Assembly: GCF_028372415.1 (NCBI RefSeq)
Contig: NC_092874.1
Coordinates: 55,651,865 to 55,715,864, forward strand
DNA: 64,000 nucleotides
Source: Notamacropus eugenii
Lineage: Eukaryota; Chordata; Mammalia; Diprotodontia; Macropodidae
Reading direction: 5' to 3'
The notes under the pieces: model-generated
The model's database searches: none
What the model was told of the DNA's origin: nothing
What the model saw: only the letters and a program-made list of their open reading frames with translations
In this document: positions 1-11,446 of the stretch, piece after piece
Position numbering within the stretch: the first letter of the stretch is position 1
Layout: each line of letters begins with the position of its first letter
Position numbers and translations under genes: made by a program

Positions 1-575
1 ATAAGACTGAACTCTTTACATTCCTACATGGGAAGATAGTACTTGTAACTCACAAGAACTTATTCATTATTAGGGCAATTAGAAGGAGTATATATAGACA
101 GAGGACACAGTTGTGAGTTAAATATATGGGATGGTATTTTTAAAAAATAAAATTAAGGAGTGAGAAAGAGGAATGCTCTGGGAGAAAGGGAAGGGGAAAG
201 ATGGAATGGGATAAATTATCTCACATAAAAGACATGAGAAAGAACTTTTACAGTGGAAAGGAAACTGGGGGAGGTGATGAGGGATGATGGAACCTTACTT
301 TCTTTGGAATTGGCTCAAAGAGGGAAAACCACACATACTCAGTTGAATATAGAGATCTATCTTACCCTACAGTAAAGTAGGAGGGAAAGGGGATAAGAGA
401 AGAGGGGGTGCTCATAAAAGGGAGAGTAGTTTGGGGGAGGTGGTAATCAGAAGCAAAACATTTTTGAGGAGGATTAGGGTAAAAGAAGAGAGAGAGAATA
501 GAGTAAATGAGGGAAATAGGATGGAGGGAAATACAGTTAGCAATCTGAACTGTGAAAAAAAATTTGAAACAAGTT
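1..575 (+). mobile_element. HAL1-type LINE 3' region, left end outside window
   Basis: This is purine-rich, non-coding sequence. It matches, on the opposite strand, the region just downstream of ORF1 in the HAL1-type element at 8620-11592: both carry a 'tttacattcctacatg' block followed by 'ttgtaactc', and later a 'aaattatctc' block followed by 'cataaaag'. It therefore looks like the 3' untranslated part of an ORF1-only LINE. At about 575 it changes abruptly into L1 ORF2 sequence. The small open frames at 362-679 have no recognisable product. Confidence 0.6.
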
Positions 576-1461
576 TCTCTGATAAAGGCATCATTTTTCA
601 AATATATAGAGAAATAAGTAAAATTCCTAAAAATAAAAGCCATTCCCCAATTGACAAAAAAAGATCAGTTTTCAGATGAAGTAATAATCAAAGCTATCTA
701 TAGCTATATAAAAAAAATGCTCTAAATTACCACTGATTGGAGAAATGCAAATTAAAACACTACTGAGGTATTACCTTATACCTATTAGATTGGCTAATAG
801 GACAGAAAAGGAGAATGAGAAATCTTAGAGGGGATATGGGAAAATTGGGACATTAATGCATTATTAGTAGAGTTGTGGACTAATTCAACCACTATGCAAA
901 GCAATTTGGAACTATGACCGAATATTTATAGCAGCTCTTTTCTGGTGGCAAAGAATTAGAAATTCAGAGGATGTCCATCAATTGGGGAATGACTGAACAA
1001 TCTGTGGTATATGATTGTGGTGGAATCCTATTATAATAAAAGAAATGATGAGCTAGATGTTCTCAGAAAAACCTAGAAAGACTTATGTGGAAATATGCAA
1101 AACGAAATGAGTAGCACTAGGAGAACACTGTACACAAAAACAGCGATATTGTAAGATGATCAACTGTGAATGACTTAGTTATTCTCAGCAATACAGTGAT
1201 TCAAGACAACTCAGAAGGACTTATGATGAAAAATGTTGTCCATCCCCAAAGAAAGAACTCATGGAGTCTGAATACACATAGAAGCATTCTTTTTTAACTT
1301 TATTTTTCTTGGATTATTCTGGTCTATGTGTTATTTCACATGACAAATATGGAAATATGTTTTGCATGATTACATATGTATAACCTATATCAAATCACTT
1401 GTCTTCTTAATGAGGGAGGTAAGGTGGGAGGGAGAGAATTGGACCTCAATTTAAAAATAAT
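576..1461 (+). mobile_element. L1 LINE 3' end (ORF2 C-terminus plus 3' UTR)
   Basis: The sequence reads, with many breaks, like the C-terminal part of L1 ORF2: a 'DKG..I..IYRE' stretch, 'KSHSPID', 'REMQIK', 'GKIGTLMH'-like words. A long 3' UTR with the 'aatatgttttgcatga' block follows. The element resumes after an inserted antisense L1, at about 2987-3025, where its A-rich end lies. It is old and non-functional. Confidence 0.75.
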
Positions 1462-1710
1462 TAAATAATTTTTAATTTTCAACATTCAGTTCCATAAGCT
1501 TTTGAGTTTTAAATTTTCCCTACATCCCTCCCCTGCCCCCTCACCAAGATAGCAAGCAATCTGATATAGGCTCTATGTACACGTTCATATTAAACATATT
1601 TTCATATTTGTCATGTTGTAAAGAACTAGAACCAATGGGATGAGCCACAAGAAAGAAGAAACAAAACAAAACAGAGAGAGAGAGAGAGACAGAGAGACAG
1701 AGAGAGAGAC

Positions 1711-1792
<82 letters not shown>

Positions 1793-2986
1793 TAAATAGT
1801 CTACTTTTGATCTGCACTCTGACTCTGTAATAGCTCTTTCTCTGGATGTGAATAGCATTTTCCATCTTGAGACTTTTGGTTTTTTCTTAGAACCTGGCAT
1901 TGCTGAGAGGAGCTAACTTTATCAAAGTTCATCATCACACATTGTGGCTATAACTGTGTACAATGTTCTCCTGGTTCTCCTCACCTCACTCAGCATCAGT
2001 TCCTGTAAGTCTTTCCAGGCTTATCTGAAGTCTGCCTGATCATCATTTCTTATAGCACAATAGTATTACATTACATTCATACACTACAACTTGTTTAGCC
2101 ATTCCCCAATTAATGAACATCCCTTCAATTTCCAATTCTTGGCCACCACAAAAAAGCTACTATAAATACTTCTGTACATGTGAGTCCTTTTCCCATTTTT
2201 ATGATTTCTTTGGGATACAACCCTAGAAGTGGTATTGCTGGGCCAAAGGATATGCACATTTTTATAGCCCTTTGAACATAGTTCCAAATTGCTCTCTAAA
2301 ATGGTTGGATCAGTTCACAATTCCATCAACAATGCATTAGTGTTCCAATTTTCCCATATCTTCTCCAGTATTTATTTTGTTGTTTTGTCATGTCAGCCAA
2401 TCTGATAGGTATAATGTGGTACCTTAGAATTGTTTTGATTTGCATTTCTCTAATCAATAGTGATTTGCAGCATTTTTTCATGTGACTATAGATTGCTTTA
2501 ATTTCTTCATCTGAAAACTCCCTGTTCATATGCTTTGATCATTTATCAATTGGGGAATGACATGTATTCTTATAAATTTGACTCAGTTCTCTATATTTTA
2601 GAAATGAGGCCTTTATCAGGGACACTGGTTATAAAAATTCCATTTTCTGCTTCCCTCCCAAGTTTGGTGGCATGGGCTTTGTTTGTGCAAAAACTTTTCA
2701 ATTTAATGTAATCAAAACTATTCATTTTGCATTTCACAATGTTCTCTATCTCTTGTTTGGTCAAAAATTCCATTCTCCATAAATCTGAGAGGTAAACTAT
2801 TCCTTGCTCTCCTAGTTTGCTTATAGTATCAGTCTTTATATCTAAATCGTGTACCCATTTTGACTTTATTTTGATATACAGTATAAGATATTGGTCTAGG
2901 CTCAGTTCCTGTCATATTGTTTTCCCAACAGTTTTTGTCAAGTAGTGAGTTCTTGTGTCAGAAACTGGGATCTTTGGGTTTATCAA
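1462..2986 (-). mobile_element. L1 LINE, 5'-truncated, antisense, nested in the previous L1
   Basis: The minus strand encodes an L1 ORF2 C-terminal region with frame breaks: 'DYIKLKSFCTNKAHATKLG', 'VPDKGLISKIY', 'MNREFSDEEIKAIYSHMKKC', 'REMQIKTILRYHIIPIRLA'. Its 3' UTR, with a long GA tract, lies at the low-coordinate end. The flanks carry similar words ('ggacctcaatttaaaaataa' on the left, 'ggaactcaattttaataata' on the right), which look like a diverged target-site duplication cut from the plus-strand L1. Confidence 0.75.
1674..1793. repeat. (GA)n microsatellite with GACA interruptions
   Basis: About 120 bp of GA dinucleotides broken by several CAGA units, inside the 3' UTR of the antisense L1. 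On the minus strand it reads as long Ser-Leu runs, which are not a real protein. Confidence 0.95.
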
Positions 2987-3030
2987 GGAACTCAATTTTA
3001 ATAATAAATGTTGAAAATTGTTTTTACTAA

Positions 3031-4257
3031 TGCTAATTTTTTTAAAAATCATCTATCTGCTTGCTTTGAAGGAGAAGCTAAAGAGAGATTTTCTCTGGGA
3101 TCCTTGTATAAAATTGTGAAGTAGGCAAATTTGTCTTTAGCACTTGCCCAATGTTTTCCTCCTCTTCACCCTGTGAATATCCCTGTCTTCACTTCCCCTG
3201 TTTTCCCCAGGCATCTAATGCTCAAAGGGGAATTGGATGAATCAGAAGCATTTATAGAAATCTTCTCCAGAGATTGTATATCTAGGGCCCATCATCCACC
3301 CAAAGCCTCTCTGTGGTTTACTCACTTAAGACAACAGAGACAATCCAAGATGTAGGTCAATTTAAAATATAAATACATATATATGCACACACATACATAA
3401 ACATATATGTACGTATACACATACATACACATATGCGTATACATATATACACACATACCTAGGAAGGGTTGTTTTTTTCTAAAACTCATTTTCTGGAATG
3501 TTACTAATTGAAGTACTTGGTGTTCTTCTTGTGATCAAATTACGTCAGAGCAGAAAAATGTCTCGCATTCAAAGGAACCCTTTTGAAAGGAGACATGTAG
3601 CACTACAGTACTTTCCAAAAGTTTTAGAGAGTAAAACAAATCAACTGGCAGGAAAGGAGGTCATTAGCACTGGGAAAACATAAAACCCCTTCAGAGGCCC
3701 CAAAACAGTAAATGCCCCTGAGTGAATGAAGATGTCATGAACATTTTTCTGGATAGGCCTCAGTTAAACGGCAATTCTCCCAGAAAAGTTACTGCTGATC
3801 ACTAGAAAAGGAGGGCAGACGATTGAGCTTTCTTTTCATAAAAAAGAAGAGCTATCTTGTTATTTTCTAATCAGTTGTGAAACTTTCTTTATTTAACTTT
3901 TCTTCCTCCCTGAAGGAAGGTACAACTAAAAAAAAAATTAGGTGATTTAAAGAAAAACAAAACTTGAGCTTTCTTCCTTTCTTTATTAGGTCCTTGCATC
4001 TGAATGCTAAAAAACAAATGTGAGGTGATTGAACAGATGATTGAAATTACTTATTTAAACATTAGACAAATGAATTTTTGGTAAGATTGTGACTCTCATC
4101 ACTTTCCATTGTATTTCATTATTTTCTGTGCTTGTTAGCAATGAGAAGTATTCAATCACTTAATAAGAACATATATACGTATATCACGCACAAAATATAC
4201 ATATTTATATATATATATGTGCGTGTGTATGCATATGCCTACATACACACCCTTAGT
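3031..4257. other. No gene seen; two TA/CA microsatellites
   Basis: Mostly AT-rich unique-looking sequence. Alternating TA/CA/CG dinucleotide tracts lie at about 3364-3462 and 4165-4250. Open frames at 3131-3355 and 3498-3683 have no recognisable family. The first exons of OLAH should lie upstream of 14593, but I did not find them here. Confidence 0.5.
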
Positions 4258-4700
4258 TATAGAAGAAGACCAGTGACCTCATGGGTAATGTTTTGACTTG
4301 AGAATAAATTGGATTTAAGTGAAGCAGAGCTATGCAAAGTCATGAGCCTCAGTCTTCCTGAGTCATTGAAGTCCAATGGCAGGTCAAAAGTCAATACCAC
4401 CGACAATGGCCCAGGATGCATTGGATAACATTGGATCTCCTGTGCTTGACCAAACTAGTGCTTCATAGGACCTCCTTCAGCCACCTTCATGGCCATTAGA
4501 ACATTGTTCTCATCCTCCACCAGGGAAAGTCTTCACATGCTTGGGGTAGACACCCCCTAACTCACTGACATGTTTGAGACCCATCAGTTACCCTCAACCT
4601 GGTTTAGTACTTCTGCTGAGATGATTTATCAGGGTGTGGCTACTGTGCATGCTTTAGTTTCTTGGAGCCACAGATGAAAGTTGGGTGATAGATAGATACC
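4258..4700 (-). mobile_element. RTE-associated SINE-like repeat, antisense
   Basis: The left end reads as the reverse of the tail shared with the copies at 13252 and 13680: 'ttggatttaagtga', 'gcaaagtcat', then a 'tccaatggc' block. The section at 4430-4700 ('tcttcacatgcttggggt', 'accctcaacctggttta', 'cttggagccacaga') follows on as in other marsupial copies I recall. The exact right boundary is uncertain. Confidence 0.55.
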
Positions 4701-4792
4701 AAAGGTGGATGAAGAGTCCTGAAAGGGTCTTAGCAAGCCCTCATACCAGAGGTGCTGTTCCTCCCTGAGTACACACATGCATATGTACACAC

Positions 4793-5720
4793 ACTGGACT
4801 AAGTACTAGGGATACAAAGACAAAAATGAAACCACCCTTGCCCTCAAGGAGCTTATGTTCCATAAATGTATCACACACACACATTTGTGTTTTTACTGGC
4901 TATATGATTTCATCCATGTAGGGACCTCCCGGTGAGGGACTGCTTCTAATACAGATGGGCTCCTTTTTTACAAATTACAATTTTAAAGAGTTTCTGAGGA
5001 TGCTGAGAGGTTAAGCATCTTGATGGAATCATACTGCCAGAATATATATGCCAGAAGCAGAAATTGAACCCAGACCTTTCTAATGCCAGTGACAACTCTC
5101 TGTCTTCCATGACATACTTACACTCATACAAAGGAAATGTGTGTTTATATTCATCTTCATGTATGTATAGGTGAATATATATATATGTATATTTGTGTAT
5201 ATATGTATGACCAATGAGCAAAATAAAAAATGCAAAGTATTGGGAGTGGGGGCTGGAGGATGGAGGAGAAGGCCCTACCCTTCAGGGGAGTCAGGAAAGG
5301 CTTCATGTAAGAAGTGATGGATAAGTTGGGTTTTGAAGGAAACGAGAGATTCCAAGAGTCAGGTTGGGTGTAAAAGAATAGGGATGAGCAAAGTTACTGA
5401 GTTGGGAGAGTGTCTGTCACATGAGAGGAATGGCAAGGAGGCTAATTTAACTGGATTGTGGATTGATTGAATACACAGTTGAGAACCTTGTGCAATGAGA
5501 CTGGAAAGGTAGGTTGGGGTCAGGTACTGAAAGACTTTAAATGCCAAGAAATATTTTGTATTTGGCTAAATGACTGATCCTAGATGAAATAGGGAGCCAC
5601 TGGAGTTTACTGAGTAGCAGAGGGACTTGTTCTCTTTGATATAGGAAAATCACTTTGAGAGCTATGTACAGAAAGGATGGAAGAAGTGAAACATTTGAGG
5701 CAGGAAAGCCAATTAGTAGG
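4793..5720 (-). mobile_element. L2-type LINE fragments, antisense (tentative)
   Basis: 4793-4865 carries the 'actagggatacaaagac...ccctcaaggagctta' words of an antisense L2 3' end. 5222-5720 resembles the further part seen again at 38840-39240 and 62940-63340: 'ggcttcatgtaagaagt', 'gagccactggagtttactga', 'ggaaaatcacttt'. A TA-rich tract and a partial antisense SINE (about 4975-5110) separate the two parts. Confidence 0.55.
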
Positions 5721-7089
5721 TAAAAAAGTGATAAGGTTCAAAACACTATTAATGAGCAAGGAGTATATTCATTGTGTAAGTTTATAAAGGGAGATTTTGG
5801 TTAGAGATTAGAAATAACATCTTGACAATAAAAATGATTGGAATCTATACACACTGCCAAAGTAAATTTGTTTTAGCCCAATCTTTGGTAGTCTTTCAGA
5901 TTAGGTTAAAAATATTCATAGGTGATAGAGAGGTTTTTGGCTGGGGGCAAAGGTCTAGACTAGCTAATTCCTTGAAATTCCTTTTGCATTTGGAATCCTG
6001 AGACTAATTATAACCAAGATGAGATGCAAATAGAATAGAAAAATAATTCCTGTGGCTCACCTCCCAAAATCTTCCTTTGCCACATGAAGATACACATAGG
6101 CAGCCATGAACAAATGCAGGTGCCTAAAGATTGTTTAATACCAGCAAGTTTTAGCAGGATGAATTCAAAGACCAGCTGACAGAAGACCCAGGTTCTCATT
6201 CCAGCCCTGACTTTGTCTAACTGGGAGGTTGTTGAAGTTACTTAGCCTCATAGGTTGTACCCACACTTCTCCACTTGTGAAAGGTGACTAGCAATCTGTG
6301 GCTCAACCTCAAAGTTCCAGACTTCTTTGGAATGATAAAATAAAATAATGCGTGTAAAAGTACTTTATGAAGGTGTAATTCTCATGCCAGATGATGCCTA
6401 TTACAACCAAGAATCTGTGTTATCATCTTAGAGACTATTAGACATTTTTATACTCAGGGTGCCACCAATGTGACAGCCCAAAGCTGCTCTTAAAATCACT
6501 TACAACTTAGTTTTCCAAAGAACTTTTGTAACAATGATTTTGCACTGATAACAGGTAGTTGCTAGCACTGGGGATATAAAGAAAGGGAAAAAAATCGGTG
6601 ATTGCTTTTAAGAAATTGACATGTTACAGTTCTTGGGCCTCCTTTTCCCTTGAAGAAGGACTCTAGAAAAGATTCCAAGGGTCTCCTAATCTAGTCAGTT
6701 TATTTACTGAGTGCCTACTGTATGCAGAGAGTACTGTTATCAGTGTTCTAAATCTTGCATTGGCAGGTTAGATCACAAGTCAATCCATTGGTTCATTCAG
6801 TGGCATTTTCTCAATTAAATGTCACCTCTTAGTACTTTTTTAGGTATAAAGCACAGGAAGTCAGAGGTTGTGTATTTTCCTCAAAGAGAAATGGGCCCCC
6901 TTTTCTATAGCTCCTGGTAACCTGCTCTTGAGTAAGAACCATGAATCTTGATGGTCTAAGCAGTTAGCATGACCTATGCTATGCCTCACACCAGCCTGAG
7001 TATAAACACATAGATTTTGTTTCCCTCAAGGAACAAGTTCTGACTTTCCAGTGGCTACAGGGTCCTTTGGATGACTGCTTGGAACACTT
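5721..7089. other. No gene seen
   Basis: AT-rich sequence with no recognisable exon. There are short L2/SINE-like fragments: around 6700 a 'tttatttactgagtgcctac' antisense L2/MIR-like end, and around 6230-6380 a degraded SINE-like patch. Nothing else can be supported. Confidence 0.5.
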
Positions 7090-7355
7090 TCATTAGCATT
7101 TTGTTGTTCACTCATTTCAGTCATGTGCCACTCTTTGTGACCCCATTTGGGTTTTCTTAGCAAAGACACCATAGTGGTTTGCCATTTCCTTCTCCACCTC
7201 ATTTACAGATGAGGAAACTGAGGCAAATGAGGTTAAGTGACTTACCCAGGGTTGTATAGCTAGTAAGTATCTGAAGCCAGATTTGAACTTAGGAAGATGA
7301 ATCTTCCGGAAGCCAGGTCCATCACTCTATCCGCTGTGCCATCTAATTGTCACCT
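7090..7355 (-). mobile_element. CORE-SINE (MAR1/MIR-type), antisense
   Basis: Reverse CORE-SINE with the usual words in order: 'gtgaccccatttgg', 'gaggaaactgaggca', 'gttaagtgacttaccca', 'actctatccgctgtgccat'. The last is the reverse of a tRNA-like head. Nearly full length, so easy to place. Confidence 0.85.
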
Positions 7356-7445
7356 CAATTAGTATACATTATATAAAATAAACAGATTCATAAGAAACCT
7401 AGCAGCCCCAATAACCATGATGGTTTACAAATAATAACTACAAAT

Positions 7446-7690
7446 AGTAATAGAGGCAGTTATGTGGCTTACTGGATAGAGCATTGGTCTTAGAGTCAGA
7501 AAAATCTGAGTTCAAATCCTGCCACAGATACTTGCTAGTTAGGTATTTCTGGGCAAGTCATTTAAACCTTCCTCAGACTCAGTTCCTCCATTTGTAAAAC
7601 AGGGATAATGGAGTCACAGGGTTGTTGTGAGGATCAAACGAGATAACACATGTAAAGAACTTTGCAAACCACAACAAAGAAAAATGACTG
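7446..7690 (+). mobile_element. CORE-SINE (MAR1/MIR-type), sense
   Basis: Sense copy with a tRNA-like head ('actggatagagcattgg', 'gagttcaaatcctgcc'), the CORE ('gggcaagtca', 'cagttcctcc') and the tail 'gttgttgtgaggatcaaa', ending near 'actttgcaaacc'. Confidence 0.85.
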
Positions 7691-7789
7691 TTTTCCATTA
7701 ACTTCTATTGTTTATAGGCTATGAAAATAAACAAAAATGGGTATGTTGTTTTGAACAAGGATATAATAAAATTGGCCCATTCCTTTTTA

Positions 7790-8165
7790 CAATATTTTAA
7801 TTCATTCAATTTTATAATTAAATAAAATGTGCTTACTATATCTCCCTTCCACTGCCCCTCTCATTGTACAATAAAAAAAAGACAAGCAAATGTAACAAAC
7901 ATTCACAGTCCAATAAAATAATTTTCCACGTTGGAGATGTCTACATCCTATTCTAGATGTTAAAGCTATCACCTCTCTGGCTGGAGGTGAGCAGTATGAT
8001 CCATCTGTCCTCTGGGCTTGTGGTTTATTTGTGCCCTACTCAGAACTCTAAAGTCTTTCAATGTTATTTTTCTCTATTAAATTGTTTTCAGTATATAAAC
8101 TGTTCTCCTAGATCTGCTTACTTCACTCTATAACAGTACAGAGAGTTCATAAAGAGTTCTAAACT
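7790..8165 (-). mobile_element. Degraded L1 3' UTR, antisense
   Basis: The order 'attgttttcagtatataaac', 'tgttctcctagatctgct', 'acttcactctat' is typical of antisense marsupial L1 3' UTRs, as in the copies at 1462 and 24680. It is old and partial. The open frames at 8128-8561 around its right end overlap one another on both strands and show no family. Confidence 0.5.
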
Positions 8166-8554
8166 CTTGATGATTCATTATCCTTACAGCCCTCCGAATG
8201 CCATAGCAAAACAAGCCATTGTTTTTACAAATAAACTCTGATCCATTGTGAAAATAGGTGTCACCACAAGATCTTCCTAGAGCTGCTTCTGCAGATGGGG
8301 AGTTCCGACTCTCTATAGAAGCAAACTGGAGATTCAGTGAGAAGTTCAAAAGGCAATGAAAATGTGTTTTTATTCCTCTCAGGGCCCAGCAACATTTGGG
8401 TATGTAAAGAGCAGTCTGCTTGTTCAGAAAATTTTGAAAAATGGTTTTCTTCTCCCCAGAAAAGGGAAGAACAAATGGTCTTCAGGCCACATCTTGATTG
8501 TACTGAGACACAAAAGAGAACTCTTATGTTAAAGAAAAGACACATATCAACTAA

Positions 8555-8619
8555 TCAATAAGCATTTATTAAGCACTCATTTTATGCCCGGTACTATACG
8601 AGGAGCTAAGAGATTTTAT
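8555..8619 (-). mobile_element. L2-type 3' end, antisense; left part split by HAL1 insertion
   Basis: 'aataagcatttattaagc' followed by a degraded '...ctatacgaggagcta' is the reverse of an L2 3' end. The element seems to continue at 11593-11670 ('cactgcctccaaaaaattta', 'tgttctgtag'), on the far side of the HAL1-type insertion. Confidence 0.55.
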
Positions 8620-9664
8620 TTTATTTTTTTATTTTTTTTTTAAGTTATAAAAAATGGTTATAATTTTTTTAAATTAAATTTATTTATTTAACTTTTAACA
8701 TTCATTTTCACAAAATTTTGGGTTCCAAATTTTCTCCCCTTTTCTCCCCTCCCCCCCCAAACACCAAGCATTCTAATTGCCCCTATGACCAATCTGCTCT
8801 CTCTTCTATCATCCCTCTCTGCCCTTGTCTCCGTCTTCTCTTTTGTCCTGTAGGGCCAGATAGCTTTCTATACCCCTTTACCTGTATTTCTTATTTCCTA
8901 GTGGCAAGAACATTACTCGACAGTTGATCCTAACACTTTGAGTTCCAACTTCTTTACATCCCTCCCTCTCCACCCCTTCCCTTTGGAAGGCAAGCAATTC
9001 AATATAGGCCAAATCTGTGTAGTTTTGCAAATGACTTCCATAGTAGTTGTGTTGTATAGGACTGACTATATTTCCCTCCATCCTATCCTGTCCCCCATTA
9101 CTTCTATTCTCTTTTGATCCTATCCCTCCCCATGAGTGTCGACCTCGAATTGCACTCTCCTCCCCATGCCCTCCCTTCTATCATCCCCCCACCCTGCTTG
9201 TCCCCTTATCCCCCACTTTCCTGTATTGTGAGATAGGTTTTCCTACCAAAATGAGTGTGCATTTTATTCTTTCCTTTAGTGGAATGTGATGAGAGTAGAC
9301 TTCATGTTTTTCTCTCACCCCCCCTCATTATCCCTCCACTAATGAGTCTTTTGCTTGCCTCTTTTATGAGAGATAATTTGCCCCATTCAATTTCTCCCTT
9401 TCTCCTCCCAATATATTTCTCTCTCACTGCTTGATTTCATTTTTTTTTAAGATATGATCCCATCCTCTTCAATTCACTCTGTGCACTCTGTCTCTATGTA
9501 TGTGTGCGTGTGTGCATGTGTGTGTGTGTAATCCCACCTAGTACCCAGATACTGAAATGTTTCAAGAGTTACAAATATTGTCTTTCCATGTAGGAATGTA
9601 AACAGTTCAGCTTTAGTAAGTCCCTTATGACTTCTCTTTGCTGTTCACCTTTTCATGGTTCTCT

Positions 9665-10753
9665 TCATTCTTGTGTTTGAAAGTCAAATTTTCTTTTCAG
9701 CTCTGGTCTTTTCATCAAGAATACTTGAAAATCCTCTATTTCATTGAAAGACCAATTTTTCCCCTGAAGTATTATACTCAGTTTTGCTGGGTAGGTGATT
9801 CTTGGTTTTAGTCCTAGTTCCTTTGACTTCTGGAATATCCTATTCCATGCCCTTCGATCCCTTAATGTAGAGGGTGCTAGATCTTGTGTTATCCTGATTG
9901 TATTTCCACAATACTTGAATTGTTTCTTTCTAGCTGCTTGCAATATTTTCTCCTTGACCTGGGAACTCTGGAATTTGGCCACAATGTTCCTAGGAGTTTC
10001 TCTTTTTGGATCTCTTTCAGGCGGTGTTCTGTGGATTCCTTAAATATTTATTTTGCCCTCTGGTTCTAGAATCTCAGGGCAGTTTTCCTTGATAATTTCA
10101 TGGAAGATGATGTCTAGGCTCTTCTTTTGATCATGGCTTTCAGGTAGTCCCATAATTTTTAAATTGTCTCTCCTGGATCTATTTTCCAGGTCTGTTGTTT
10201 TTCCAATGAGATATTTCACATTATCTTCCATTTTTCCATTCTTCTCTCTTTGTTCTGTGATTTCTTGGTTTTGCATAAAGTCATTAGCCTCCATCTGTGC
10301 CATTCTAATTTTGAAAGAACTATTTTCTTCAGTGAGCTTTTGAATCTCCTTTTCCATTTGGCTAATTCTGCTTTTGAAAGCATTCTTCTCCTCATTGGCT
10401 TTTTGAACCTCTTTTGCCAATTGAGTTAGGCTAGTTTTCAAGGTGTTAATTTCTTCAACATTTTTTTGGGTCTCCTTTAGCAGGGAGCTGATCTGCTATT
10501 CATGCTTTGACTTCATGTCTCTCATTTCTCTTCCCAGTTTTTCCTCTACCTCTCTAACTTGATTTTCAAAATTCTTTTTGAGCTCTTCCATGGCCTGAGC
10601 CCATTGGGTGGGCTGGGACACAGAAGCCTTGATTTCTGTGTCTTTGCCTGATGGTAAGCGTTGTTCTTCCTCATCAGAAAGGAAGGGAGGAAATGCCTGT
10701 TCTCCAAGAAAATAGCCTTCTATAGTCTTATTTCTTTTCCCTTTTCTGGGCAT
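9665..10753 (-). pseudogene. L1-type ORF1 of the HAL1 element, two nonsense codons
   Basis: This is one reading frame of 363 codons starting MPRKGKRNKT. It is interrupted only by a TAG at 10498-10496 and a TAA at 10042-10040; the frame is the same on both sides of each. ORF1 proteins are RNA-binding chaperones that coat LINE RNA. The N-terminal half is acidic/basic and coiled-coil-like ('MEELKKNFENQVREVEEKL', then 'TSLTQLAKEVQKANEEKNAF', 'ISQMEKEIQKLTEEN'). An RRM-like part follows ('RSRRDNLKIMGLPE'), then the C-terminal domain ('IHRTPPERDPKRETPRNI', 'VKEKILQAARKK', 'IRITQDLAPSTLRDRR'), ending KRKFDFQTQE. It is close to full length for an ORF1p (338 residues in human). It is a transposon relic, not a host gene. 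Confidence 0.85.
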
Positions 10754-11125
10754 TTTCCCAGCCAGTGACTTGACCTCTGAATATTCTCCTCACACCCACC
10801 TCGCCTCCTGATCCTCCCAGCCAGTGTTTGGGGTTTGAGATTCAAATGCTGCTTCCAGCCTTAGGGCTTTTGGCGGGGGCAGGGCTGCTATTCAGTGTGA
10901 GATTAAGTTCAGGTGGTCAGGTGGGGGCAGGGCCGCCTCTCAGGCTCAGTTCCCTCAGGGGGTTTATGCACAGACCTTCCACAATGGATCCAGGCTCCTG
11001 CCTGCTTGGGGAGCCCTGGTCTGCAGCCACCTCTCAGCTTCTACATCCTGGGGGGGCCTGAATTATGGGGGCACCCCACTCCCCTCTCGACCTGCCAAAA
11101 AGACTCTCTCACTGGCCCCCATCAC

Positions 11126-11446
11126 CTGTGGGTGGAGGGACTTGTGCGGCCACTGGAGATCCCGTCCCTGAAGCCTGCTTGGATCCATATCTCTCGGTGC
11201 CATGGCCACGGCCACAGCAGGTCTGGGCTGGGCTCCGCATCTGCAGCGCGACAGACCTTTTGCGAGAGGTTTGCAGGTCCCTCTGTGGGTGGAGGGACCC
11301 GCGTGGCCACTGGAGATCCCGTCCCTGAAGCCCACTCGGATATTTTCCTCTCAGTGCCGCGGCCGCGGCAGGGCTGCACTCAGCTCCCAGTCCCGGTGCC
11401 CAGTCCGCAGAGCGAAGGACCCCCCGCGAGAGGTTTGCAGGTCTCT
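11126..11446 (-). repeat. Two ~157-bp tandem monomers in the HAL1 5' UTR
   Basis: The unit from 'ctgtgggtggagggac' through 'cactggagatcccgtccctg' to 'gcgagaggtttgcaggt' occurs twice head to tail, starting at 11126 and 11283. Most differences are scattered substitutions in the middle. The array is GC- and CpG-rich and lies at the 5' end of the element, where a LINE promoter would be. Confidence 0.8.

Noticed and set aside
1541-1900. Minus-strand open frames with long Ser-Leu runs
   Set aside because: They are translation of a (GA)n microsatellite inside an antisense L1 3' UTR.
3364-3462. Periodic TA/CA pattern considered as a CRISPR-like or iteron array
   Set aside because: It is simple dinucleotide repeat with no unique spacers, in a mammalian nuclear context.
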